Of a DNA stretch of 50,147 nucleotides, positions 41,438-50,147 are shown one piece after another. Origin of the DNA: Parvularia atlantis (lineage: Eukaryota > Opisthokonta > Rotosphaerida); contig CALSCO010002497.1 of assembly GCA_943704415.1 (NCBI GenBank), forward strand, positions 1 through 50,147. Direction: 5' to 3'. Positions within the stretch are counted from its first letter, which is position 1, and every line of letters starts with the position of its first letter. The translations under genes were made by a program, and so were the position numbers. The notes beneath the pieces are model-generated. The model searched no databases. It was not told where the DNA came from and saw only the letters and a list, made by a program, of their open reading frames with translations.

Positions 41438-43291
41438 ATGGACACCGACGACTTGCACGACTCGCCTGACCGCACGCGCACGCTCAAGCGCAAGCTCGCG
41501 CGGGCGCAGCAGGTGGTCGCGCGCGTACACGGCGACGCACGTGCCGTGCGCTGATCCCGCTGCTGCTGCTGCAGGCGTGCGACGCGGCCCGCGCCGAGCT
41601 CGCGAGTGTCCAGGGGCAGCTCGCGCGCGCCAACGTGAGGCTCGCGCGCGTGCTGCGCGAGCGAGCGTGCGTTGGCCGGTGTCGTCGTTGTCGACGCGCG
41701 GCTGGGTTAACGCACGCGCACGTGTCCACAGGCTGCTGCTCGAACGGCTGACGCAGCGCGACGGCGCCGAGGGCTACGCGACCGACTCGGCCGCCGGCAC
41801 GGACGCGTCCGACAGCGAGCTGAGCGAGGACGAGCTTGTCTCGCGCTCGGCCACGTCGCTGCACCACGCCGCGCCGCAGACCCCCGCGCACCAGCCGCAG
41901 CCCATGCTCCGTCTGCACGGCACGCTCTTGCACGCCCTGCGGGCGCTCACGGCCTGACGCGCCGAATCGGCAGCCTCGGCGGGCAACAACGGCTACAGCA
42001 ACAACCCGAGCACGCCCGACGACTTTGCCAGCAACGTCGACAGCCCCGCGCCGAGCGCCGCGCGCCCGTCCGGGGGTGCGCCTCGCCGCCTGCCCTCGCT
42101 GGAACAACGCGCCCTGACACCGCATCGCCTCCAAAGGCAAGAAGGTCGAGCGCAAGTCGGCCGCGGTCACCAAGCGCCCGGCCAAGCGCATCTCGTACAT
42201 CCGCCACGTCGACGGCAAACCCGTCCTGCCCATCACCATCGGCGTGCTCACGCTGCTCGAGCTCGGGCGGGTGCATGCCCTGCCGCCGTGCCACCGCGCT
42301 CGTCCGTCCTGACCCACGCACAATGCAGGTGATCTGGGACAGCCCCAACTTCCACAGCCAGCGGTACATCTGGCCCGTGGGCTACCACGCCGTGCGCAAA
42401 TACCAGTCGACCAAGGCGCGCGCGCCCGCGCGGTCATCATACGCTGAGCCACCCGCTGAGCGCGGCGCGCGCGCAGAACGCCAACAGCATTACCAACTAC
42501 GACTGCAAAATCATCGAGCAGAAGGGGCACCCGGCCGTGCGTCTGCGCCGGCTGCTCGCGGCGTGGCGGCTGATGCGCCCGCGTGGCGCAGTTTGTGATC
42601 ACGCCGCAGGACGACCCCGACAACCCGATCACGGCGCCGACGGCCACCGGTGGGCTTGGCGGGAGCGAGCGCGCCCCGTGGCTGACTGCGGCTGTGCGCA
42701 GGCGCGTGGACCGCCGTGCTCAAGTCGGCCAACAAGATCCGCAACCGCGAGGGCAGCAACAGGTGCGGCTGCGGGGGCGAGCGCGCGGGCGCGCCCGGTG
42801 GACGTTACAGAGTCAGCGCCCCCGCCGCGCGCAGCGCGTCCGGCCCCGACTACTTTGGCTTCTCGCACCCGATGATTGCCAAGCTGATCCAGGACCTGCC
42901 GGGCGCGGACAAGTGCGCCAGCTACGTCTGGCAGGTGCGCGCGCCCGTCGACCAGGCGCGGTGCTCACCCGCTCGGGGTCGACAGGACTACATTATGCCG
43001 GACGCGCCGCCACCCGCGGCCAAGCGCGCCAGGCGGAGCGGTGGCGGCGGCGGCGGTGGCGCGGGCGCGGCCGGCGGCAGCAAGGGCATCAAAGTCGAGC
43101 TCGGGGCCGAGCGCGCGATCAAGAGCGGCGACCTGGACTCATCGTCGATCCTGTCGGCGGGCGACGCGGGGCAGGACGAGGGTGCGGCGCGCATAGCTCC
43201 CGCGTATGGCGTGCGTCGAACTCACGCACGCACAGAGTGGGGCGACGACGACATGGACGACATGGACGACGACCTGAGCATTGCGGAGTAG
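41438..43291 (+). CDS. FYRN/FYRC-domain nuclear protein
   Basis: About 400 residues. The N-terminal region is coiled coil (LKRKLARAQQ, AELASVQGQLARANVRLARV, ALLLERLTQRDG). An acidic Ser/Asp-rich linker (DASDSELSEDE) and a basic stretch (KKVERKSAAVTKRPAKR) follow. The FY-rich N-terminal domain reads LPITIGVLTLLELG and NFHSQRYIWPVGYHAVRKY; the C-terminal half is CKIIEQKG, ITPQDDPDNPITAP and YFGFSHPMIAKLIQDLPGA. The tail has AKRARR and an Asp-rich end (DDDMDDMDDDLS). FYR pairs occur in chromatin proteins (TBRG1, MLL/Trx); coiled coil plus FYR is common in uncharacterised fungal proteins. At least two introns have GC donors (41920-41973 and the one after YQSTK). Confidence 0.82.
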
Positions 43292-43332
43292 CGTCTGGCG
43301 GTGTGACAGAGACACGAGCGGCGCATCACGCC

Positions 43333-44356
43333 TCAAACGGCGAGCCCGACGCGGTGCCGCACAAACTGCCGCGCCGTGGCCTCGCGGACCATGAACGTGG
43401 CGATGTCGCCAGTGTCGGGCGCGTCCCCGGCCGGCAGGTGGTCGATCTCGACCTGTGGAGCGCGCGCGTGTTGGCCGTCGTTGTCGCATCGCGGCACCAG
43501 GGGCACGCGCACCTTGCACGGCCCCGTGACGTCGCCGTCCGGCGGCTGCGCCGCGCAGACCATGGTCCAGTCGAGATCACTGCTGCGCAGCACCTGGTAG
43601 ACGCGCAGGTGGCCCTTGGCCTGGCACGACGGCGTCAGCGCGCGACAAGCTGACCTGGCAGCGGCCGCACACCACGTCCTGCAGGTGGTGCGGGAAGCCG
43701 GGCTCGTCCATCATCATCTGCGACGGCGAGCCGCGCACGAGGAGCACGGCGGTGCTCGCGGCGACGACGAGGCGCCGGATCTGCGCCGCGGCGTCAGCAT
43801 CGCGCACGTGCAACAGGACGGCGTGCGCACGTTGAGCTTGCCCATCGCGGCTACGGCGTTGGCGCAGCCGATCGCGTGCAGGTCGTCGCGGACGGTCGGG
43901 CGCGGCGCGTGGTCGGCGTGCTGCGGCATCTCGTGCGCGCGGTGCGGGCTGCGCGGCGCGTCGGTTGCTACGGTGTGCGGCGGCGCCTGCGCGACGCACG
44001 TCTCGGGCGCCGACTGCAGCGGCGCGCCGGTGGCCATGAAGACGACGTCGGCGCCCTTGAGTGCATGCAGCACGCTCTGCACAGCACGCGCGCGCACACT
44101 GAGCACGAGGCGGTCGGGGGCAGCGGCGCGGGCGCTCACCTCGATGTCGAGCAGGTCGCCCTGGACGACGTGCAGCGTGGGCGACTCGAGCGCGAGCCAG
44201 TGCGGGCGATCCGGGACAAGCGCCGTCACGCTGTAGCCATCCTGGTGCAGCTGGCGCACCTGCGCGCGGGCGTGTCACGCGGCACCCGTGCGTGCCCGAC
44301 GTCGGCACCAGCGCATGAGCCATCGGCCCGTCGCCGCACAAGACGCCCGCGTGCAT
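43333..44356 (-). CDS. NmrA/atypical-SDR-like NAD(P)-binding protein
   Basis: About 245 residues resembling NAD(P)H-binding flavin-reductase/NmrA-like proteins. Rossmann elements: VRQLHQDGYSVTALVPD (helix A, strand 2), VVQGDLLD (the D after strand 3), GADVVFMATGAP (strand 4) and RRLVVAAST (strand 5). They are followed by LRSSDLDWTMVCAAQ and a C-terminal DIATFMVREATARQFVRHRV typical of the family. The first glycine-rich loop is odd: GVLCGDGPMA where relatives have GATGxxG. That may mean weak or altered cofactor binding, or a wrong first exon. Seven exons. The stop is 41 bp from the convergent FYR gene, and the start 40 bp from the divergent DHHC gene. Confidence 0.72.
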
Positions 44357-44396
44357 CCCGTTGTTGGTCGAATATCTCCAGTGACTACCGTGACGT
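44357..44396. promoter_or_regulatory. 40-bp divergent gap (NmrA-like / DHHC)
   Basis: This gap contains TTGGTCGAATATCTCC and two GTGAC elements (AGTGACTACCGTGACGT), the second forming a TGACGT CRE-like half site right before the DHHC ATG. Confidence 0.35.
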
Positions 44397-45667
44397 ATGC
44401 CGGGCGCATCCCGCTCGCGCGCGCACTGCAGCGGGCGGCTCGTGCACGGCCCGTCGCTGGGCGGCGTGGCGGGATCGGCGGCGCTGATCGTCGTGCCGAC
44501 GGTGCTGTTCTTCGTGTTCACGTGCGCGCGCCTCGCGGGCGCGCCGATGCGCGCTGACGGACGATGACGGCCGGGAGCAGCGCGCCGTTCTACCGCGGGC
44601 CGCTCGCCGTCCTGCCCGCGCTCACGGGCGTGCTCTGCCTCGTGTCGCTCGCGTCGCTCTTCACGACGTCGCTGACCGACCCGGGCATCCTGCCGCGCGC
44701 GCCCGAGGTGCGCCCGCGATGCGGTCGGCCGCGCAGCCGACAAAGCCGCCCGATACAGCCGCCCGACGAAGCACTTGCGCCGTACAAGAAGGTCGTGCAC
44801 GTCAAGGGGCGCGACATCGAGAGCAAGTACTGCCACACGTGCCACATCTACAAGCCGCCGCGCACGACGCACTGCAGCGTATGCAACAACTGCGTCGGTG
44901 CGCGCGCACGCGGCGACCGATGCCGTGTGCGTGACCTCACACCCGCGTGAGCACGCAGAGCGCTTCGACCACCGTGCGCGCGAGCATGCCTGCTGCGTGC
45001 GGCAGTGCGGCTGACCCACGCCCGCGCTCGCGTGCCAGACTGCCCGTGGACGTCAAACTGCATCGGCCGGCGCAACTACCGCTTCTTCCTCACGTTTGTC
45101 TTCGTCACGGTCGCGTACGCCCTCGCCATCGTAGCGCTGTGCATCGGGCACGTCGTCGCGAGCGCCACGGACGGCACGGCCGTGACGGCGCTGCGTGCGG
45201 CCCCTGTGAGGCGCGTTGTGCCCTGATCGGTCAGCATTGGCCGCGCTGACACGCCGCCGGCCCGCTGCAGCTTCGCGCTCATCTTCTACGCGGTGGCGGC
45301 GGCGGGCTCGGTCGGCTTCCTGGCCGTGTTTCACTGCCAGCTGCTCGCTGGGAGCGTCACGACCAACGAGAAGGCACGCCCTCGTGCGCGCGACTTGGCG
45401 CGCCTGACGCTGCTCCGAGCTCAGCTGACGCTCAAGTACATGACCGGCAACCCGTTCAAGCGGCCGCTCGGCGCGGAGCTGACGGCGATCTGCTCCGGGC
45501 CCTTGCCATCGAGGTGCACCGCGCCGCACGCGCCGCACGCGCCGCCTGACGATGTGTGCGCACCGTGCAGCTTTGTGCGACAGCTGGCGCGCGGCGACGA
45601 AGGGCCAAAGGAGCTCGCGGACTTTGCGGCCGAGGTGCAAGGAGGCGCCTCGGGCTTTGTTGTGTAA
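44397..45667 (+). CDS. DHHC palmitoyltransferase, Erf2-like
   Basis: A membrane protein S-acyltransferase that palmitoylates cysteines, about 280 residues in eight exons. TM1 lies around LIVVPTVLFFVFT and TM2 in LPALTGVLCLVSLASLF, followed by TSLTDPGILPRAPE, the DPG motif. The Cys-rich domain is [32 protein letters not shown]; the catalytic DHHC is split by an intron after DH. TM3 and TM4 follow (FFLTFVFVTVAYALAIVAL; FALIFYAVAAAGSVGFLAV), then the TTNE (TTxE) motif and KYMTGNPF. Erf2 palmitoylates Ras in yeast. The N-terminus is shorter than in Erf2 and may lack an exon. The intron after TTNEK (45374-45424) has a GC donor. Confidence 0.88.
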
Positions 45668-45940
45668 ACACTGCTGCTGCTGTTTCGTGTTGCTGCTTGG
45701 CATGGTTTTGTGCATGGTTTCGTGTTGCTGCACAGACACACACTGACCACCGCACGCTTTGCCCCCCCCGGCCACGGGCACAGGACGACGGCCGACGAGC
45801 CTGCCTGCCGTAGAGGGGGGGGCAGCCGCCGGCGCGCACGGCATTGACACACACGCAGAGACGGGACGAAGACGACGGGCACGGGAGACAGGCACACGAC
45901 ACACGCAGCGGCACCGATGGCGAGCCAGCGCGCTGCTTTT
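45668..45940. other. Longest gene-free stretch: convergent 3' region of DHHC and SEC61
   Basis: At 273 bp this is the largest spacer in the window. It has a T-richer start with a 14-bp direct repeat TTTCGTGTTGCTGC at 45683-45696 and 45718-45731, plus a duplicated GCATGGTTT between them. Then come an 8-base C run (45762-45769) and an 8-base G run (45815-45822) that could pair as a hairpin stem, and a purine-rich GACGGGACGAAGACGACGGG tract. No open frame with family resemblance was seen. Confidence 0.6.
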
Positions 45941-48426
45941 TTAGAAGGAGAACAAGTTGGCCAGGCTGCCGATCTCCTGTTGCTCCTTGGCGAACATCTC
46001 AAAGTACTGGTAGATGATCGTCACCGACAGCAGGATGCCCTGGCAGCACACGCGCGTTTTCAGCCCGAGCGCGCCGCGGCTGCACGACCGGCGCACCGTG
46101 CCGGAGCCGATTGCCCCGAGCAGGTCGGCCGTGACCGAGAGCGCGCCGATGCACATGCCGCCAAAGGCAGCCTGCACGGCATCGCGTGAGCTGTGCTGCT
46201 TGCACAAAGCAGCACGGACGCACCGCGGTGGGGATGTATCGGTTCAGTACTTTCTCGACGGACTCGGAATTGTCCTGGAAGCTCTTGATGACCTACGGCG
46301 CAATGTGAGCGGACGCAGCGCGCCCGGTGGCGTGCCGCGCGCGCGCACCATCTGCTGGTCGCGCAGCTGTTTTGCGACATCGCGCGCTGACGTGCCCGAG
46401 AACTGGACCTGCAGGTGTCGCGCGTGAGCGACGGGCCGGGCGTGCGGCGCAGCGCGGGCGCACCCAAATGGACGAGAAGACGGCGCACGAGCCGAGCATG
46501 AACGCGAGGTAGATCAGGAAGTGCAGCGGGTCCTGCAACGCCGCGCGTGAGTGCTCTGCGATGTGCTAGCGCGCACGACCCGACGCGCACCGTCGCGGCC
46601 TCGGTCAGCGAGCGCGGCGGCGAGAGGTAGTAGGCGAGGCCGCCCACGGCATACATCTGCGCCGACGACTGGTAGGGCTGCGGCACGCACACACAGAGGC
46701 GTCAGGCCCGGCGGCACACGCTCGCGTGCGCACCTTCCACACGCCAAACAGCTGCACCAGGATGTTCTCGGGGAAGCGTGCGTACAGCAGCTGCGAGATC
46801 ATGTACACCTGCGTGACCAGCGCCGACTGCAGGATGATGGGCATGTTGGACGTATAAAACAGCTGCGGCAGCGCGAGGCGCTCAGCAGCGAGCTTGTGCC
46901 GCTCGCAGGCCGCGCGCGCAAACTTTGATCGGGTACAAGCCATTGTTGCCGCGGCTCTGGCGCGACGTGATGCCGATGTCGACACGGAAGCCTGGCGGGC
47001 CGGCGTGTGAGCACCCACAGCGCCGGTGAGTACGCCCAGCCACGCGTACCCTGCAGGTAGATGACCACGGCGAAGACGAGGAAGGTCGCGAGCAGGTTGG
47101 TGATGTTGGGCAGGTTCTCGCGGAAGAAGGCCTCGCGCAGGGCGCGCAGCTGCGCACGCACACCCCCTCCGCGTCAGCTCCAGAGCGCGTATTCGCTCAG
47201 GCCGGCGCGCACCTTGTCTGGCCGGGTCGCGAGCAGGTGGAACAGCGCGACAACCGCGCCCTCAAACTCGACACCGCGGCCCGAGTTGAACGTGTAGAGC
47301 GACAGGGCCTTCCAGACGATCGTCTCGCAGATGTTGGTGGCGATGAAGAGCGAGATGCCCGAGCCCAGGCCGTAGCTGCATCACGCCACGCCGCGACGGA
47401 GCGCGTGAGGGGGTGCGGCTCGGCACGCGCTCATTTCTCGCGCGCGCGCACCCCTTGGTCATCAGCTCGTCGACCAGGATGACGATCAGGCCGGCAAAGA
47501 ACAGCTGGACGACGAGCAGGATGCACACGACCGGGCCGAGGTCGGCCGGGTCGCCGTAGATGCCCGACATGACCGAGATGATGGCCTGCGGGCGGCACGC
47601 GATGTGAGCGGAGCGGTCCGCCAGCAACCGCAGCGCACGCGACGCACCTGCGCGACCGTCCAGACCATCGCCAGCAGCTTCTGCGCGCCGCTAAACAGGG
47701 CGCGGTCCTCCTTGCTGTTCTGGTCAAACTCGATGATGTTGGCGCCCTGGAGTACCTGTGCGTCGCGGCGGTCGGGTGCGTGAGCAGGACGCGCGAGGTC
47801 CTGAAGTGCGCGCCGCACCTGGAAGATCATGCCCGAGGTGATGATGGGCGTGATGCCCAGCTCCATGAGCGTGCCCCGGTTCGAGGCGAGGATCACGCGC
47901 ATCCAGTAGAACGGGTCGGCCTGTGCGCGCGCGCGGCGCCGTTCAGCCGGGTGGGCGGCGGGCGGGTCGCGCGGCGCGCCTTCTCGGACGAGAGGATGCC
48001 GAAGAGCGGCACCTGGCTGCACACGAGGAAGATGAACAGCGACACGACGGTCCACATGAGCTTCTCCTTGAAGGTAATCTGCTCAGCGCGGGCCGCGCGG
48101 CGGCGGCCGTCAGCGTCGCGCGGCCGTTGCGGAATGGCGCACACCTTCTTGTGCTGCTCGGGCGAGGCCACCTCCGGCACGAAGGCCATGAGGGGCTTGA
48201 GCATCTGCAGCACTTGCACTGGCGGCGGTGGCGCGGGTGCAGTGTCAGGCGGCGGCGGCCGGGGCAGCGAGGGACGCGTGAGGGAAAGAGACGCTGACGG
48301 CGTGCGTGCGGGCGCGCGCAGGCGGCCGGCGAGCGGCGGCGCGCACGGGAGGCGGGCGGGAGACGCGTGCGCGCGCGAGGGGCGGGAACGCGGCGCAGGC
48401 GGGGCGCGCGGGGCGCACGCACCCAT
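45941..48426 (-). CDS. SEC61: Sec61 translocon alpha subunit
   Basis: The pore subunit of the ER protein-conducting channel, about 475 residues with ten membrane helices. Blocks in order: [56 protein letters not shown] with [107 protein letters not shown], the [17 protein letters not shown] region and [20 protein letters not shown]. The start is ATGG followed immediately by the longest intron in the window (48219-48422, 204 nt). The intron before ADPFYWMR has a GC donor. The stop is TAA at 45941, giving LANLFSF at the end. Confidence 0.94.
48219..48422 (-). other. Long first intron of SEC61, four bases after the ATG start
   Basis: Donor GTGCGTGCGC directly after ATGG, acceptor CCGCCGCCAG. 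At 204 nt it is three to four times the usual intron length here, and it is pyrimidine/CG-rich throughout. Long first introns close to the start codon often carry regulatory or expression-enhancing elements. Confidence 0.75.
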
Positions 48427-48548
48427 GGCTTTGTCGGCTCGGTGGTGCGGAAAGTGGCGGTCAGCACGCGCGTCCTGCGGCGCCTGCGCAGCTCATGTTT
48501 TCGCGCCCCATGCCACGTCAACGAGCACCCGTACAAGACAGTTGTCGG
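48427..48548 (-). promoter_or_regulatory. SEC61 upstream region / FKBP 3' spacer
   Basis: These 122 bp separate the SEC61 start from the upstream FKBP stop in head-to-tail orientation. They contain a TGACAACTGTCTTGTAC stretch with the inverted repeat GACA/TGTC, but no TATA box. Nothing else stands out. Confidence 0.35.
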
Positions 48549-50115
48549 TTAGTCGACCGCCAAGAGCTTGATCTCAAACGTGAGGCGCGCGTTCGGGGGG
48601 ATGTCGGGCGGGGAGCCGCGGGCGCCGTACGCGAGCGCGGGCGGGATGATGATGTGGCGCTCGCCGCCGACCTTCATGCCGTCGACGCCGCGGTCCATGC
48701 CCGGGATGACATCGCCCTTGCCCACTTTGAACGAGAACGGCGTGCCGCTCGTGTTCGAGTCAAACACCTTGCCGTTGTCCAGGCGGCCGACGTAGCGCAC
48801 CGCGACCTGCGCGGCGCCATCAGCGGTAGCGCCCACTGGGCAGGCTTGGTGGCCGACGGCGCACCTTGCGGCCATTCTGGGCGCGCGGGCCCTGGCCGAG
48901 CTTGACTTCCTTGAGTACGATGCCGCCAGGCAGCTACGCGTGCGGTGCGTCACGGCCGGGCGGGTGTTGCATGCGGCCCCACGCGCGCACCGTCGACGAC
49001 TTGGCGTCGCCCTTCTTGTCCGAGTTGGGCGTGTTCTTGGTCTCGGGCTGCTTCTGACCCGGCGTGTTCTTGGCCTCGGGCTGCTTCTGGCCCGGCGTGT
49101 TCTTGGCCTCGGGCTGCTTCTGGCCCGGCGTGTTCTTGGCCTCGGGCTGCTTCTGGCCCTTGACGTCGCCCTTGGCGGGCGTGGCGGTCTTGACGTCGCC
49201 CTTGGCGGGCGTGGCGGTCTTGGCAGGCGTCGCAGGCGTCGCGCCCTTGGCGGGCGTGGCGGTCTTGGCAGGCGTCGCGCCCTTGGCATCGCCGGTCGGG
49301 GCCGGCTGCTTGCCCTTGCCCTCCTCCTGCTTCGCGGGCGCGGCGGCGGGCTGGGCGCAGCGGGCAAGTCATTCAATCCGCGACAGCCACGCAGGCACCG
49401 AGCACACCTTGCCGCCCTTGTCCGGCACAGCCTGCTTCTTCGCCGGCGGCTGCGGCTCCTTGCCGCCCGCAAGGCGGCGCTTGCAGGCCTCTGCGTTATG
49501 CGCATGTGAGCGGCCGGGACGATCACGGCCGCGCAGCACGCACCGTTCGCCTGCGCGAACGATTTGGCCTCGTCCTCGTCGTCCTCATTCTCATCGTCGT
49601 CGTCGTCGTCGTCGCCGTTCTCCTCGTTGAACTGCGACCAAGCGCGCAGGTGAATAGGTCGGCAGCACCGCCACCTGCACACATGACACACCAGGGCCGC
49701 GTCGTCGTCCTCCTCGTCGTCTTCGTCCTCGTCGTCCTCGCCCTCGTCGTCTTCGTCCTCGTCGTCCTCCTACTTGCGTAGTGAGCAGCACGCATCGCGC
49801 CGCACACGCCCGCGCCGCGCACCCCGTTCATCTCCGCTAGACGCGCGCGCCGGGCCAGGGACGCCAGCTGGAGAGCGCGCTCTATGTCAAGGCGCGCGCC
49901 ACGGTCAGCCATCCGCAATGCCCGAGGCCGCACGGCGAGCAGAGTGCGGAATACTTTGCGTGGCCTCCCGCTTCAACTGCTCGGCCTCCTCCTCCGTCAG
50001 CTCCCGAATACGCGACTTTTTCTGCGCATCCTCCTCGTCTGCGCGTCCGCAGCAGGGTCCCCCGGGCCGATAGAAGCGCGTTTCAGCACCCGGTCCACAG
50101 CCGGCAGCCCCGCAT
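48549..50115 (-). CDS. FKBP-type peptidyl-prolyl isomerase with acidic and basic N-terminal regions (5' end uncertain)
   Basis: The C-terminal FKBP domain is complete: VAVRYVGRLDNGKVFDSN, TPFSFKVGKGDVIPGMD, GMKVGGERHIIIPPALAYG and IPPNARLTFEIKLLAVD, with the expected Tyr, Asp, Phe, Val-Ile and Tyr of the rapamycin/FK506 pocket. Upstream lie a Lys/Pro/Ala-rich part with KTATPAKG repeats and four 11-residue GQKQPEAKNTP repeats, then two exons of almost pure Asp/Glu. This recalls nucleolar FKBPs Fpr3/Fpr4, which act as histone chaperones. However, the N-terminal nucleoplasmin-like domain of Fpr3/4 is not visible. Instead a charged helical segment (SRIRELTEEEAEQLKREA) precedes the acidic exons if introns are placed as I propose; the start near 50115 is a guess, and the gene may continue past the window. 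Confidence 0.8.
49031..49162 (-). repeat. Four tandem 33-bp coding repeats in the FKBP gene
   Basis: Four head-to-tail 33-bp units (49031-49063, 49064-49096, 49097-49129, 49130-49162) encode Gly-Gln-Lys-Gln-Pro-Glu-Ala-Lys-Asn-Thr-Pro. The inner units are nearly identical in DNA, indicating recent duplication. Related KTATPAKG-encoding repeats continue to about 49290. Confidence 0.9.
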
Positions 50116-50147
50116 AGCCCCGGCAGCCGAAGACTGCGCCCCCCCCC

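Noticed and set aside
45762-45822. C8/G8 pair as a structured ncRNA or terminator hairpin
   Set aside because: The arms are plain homopolymers about 45 bp apart with no covarying stem or known RNA motif; it is recorded only as part of the spacer.
49870-50060. Similarity of RELTEEEAEQLKREA to NudC or Ies2/PAPA-1 helices
   Set aside because: It is a short charged helix motif only; there is no further matching domain, so no separate gene was called.
1-50147. tRNA, rRNA, CRISPR, transposon or virus-like sequence
   Set aside because: Reading through the window gave no clover-leaf tRNA pattern, no repeat-spacer array, no terminal repeats and no transposase, reverse transcriptase or capsid motifs.

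Overview
The window looks like a compact, very GC-rich nuclear genome segment from a fungus. The fungal reading rests on a Tul1/Dsc-type RING ligase, two septins, Mtr10, Slc1-type acyltransferase, single-domain dihydroorotase (Ura4 type), SPC1, Erf2-type DHHC and Apn1. About one gene per 1.9 kb, near-absent intergenic space and many tiny introns (mostly 45-75 nt, donor GTGCG, branch site CTGAC/CTCAC close to the terminal CAG) recall compact basidiomycete yeasts such as Malassezia and its Ustilaginomycotina relatives. That placement is an inference and is tentative. No mobile element, tRNA, rRNA or CRISPR array was seen.

Layout from left to right: the tail of an unknown gene (+, 1-120); alpha/beta hydrolase (-, 162-1575); SPC1 (+, 1574-1971); DnaJ-X protein (-, 2030-3478); Apn1 endonuclease IV (+, 3660-4843); anoctamin (-, 4925-9218); flavin monooxygenase (+, 9451-11621); PP2A activator PTPA (-, 11671-13063); septin A (+, 13111-15089); p62-like PB1-ZZ-UBA protein (+, 15249-16584); cohesin SMC1 (+, 16688-21950); SpoU RNA methyltransferase (-, 21941-22814); lysophosphatidate acyltransferase (+, 22837-24035); septin B (-, 24129-25748); secreted or membrane ankyrin protein (+, 25777-27682); MICU-like EF-hand protein (-, 27767-29353); class V aminotransferase (+, 29386-31097); Tul1-like RING ligase (-, 31157-33812); paraoxonase-like propeller (-, 33842-35506); dihydroorotase (+, 35521-36789); Mtr10/transportin-SR (-, 36864-41402); FYR-domain protein (+, 41438-43291); NmrA-like protein (-, 43333-44356); DHHC palmitoyltransferase (+, 44397-45667); SEC61 alpha (-, 45941-48426); FKBP prolyl isomerase (-, 48549 to about 50115, 5' end uncertain).

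The genes do not form one pathway. They are mostly housekeeping genes: secretion (SPC1, SEC61, Tul1, DHHC), cytoskeleton and chromosomes (two septins, SMC1), nuclear import (Mtr10), lipids (anoctamin, acyltransferase), pyrimidines (dihydroorotase) and calcium (anoctamin, MICU-like). The architecture is the most striking feature. Strands alternate in 21 of 25 neighbouring gene pairs. Eight of ten divergent pairs have start codons less than 50 bp apart. One divergent pair shares a CATG, and one convergent pair shares a palindromic double stop. Every stretch without a gene is shorter than 300 bp; the longest is 45668-45940.

Exon models were made by eye, using reading frame, family resemblance and splice-site pattern. 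Ends of genes are more secure than individual exon borders.
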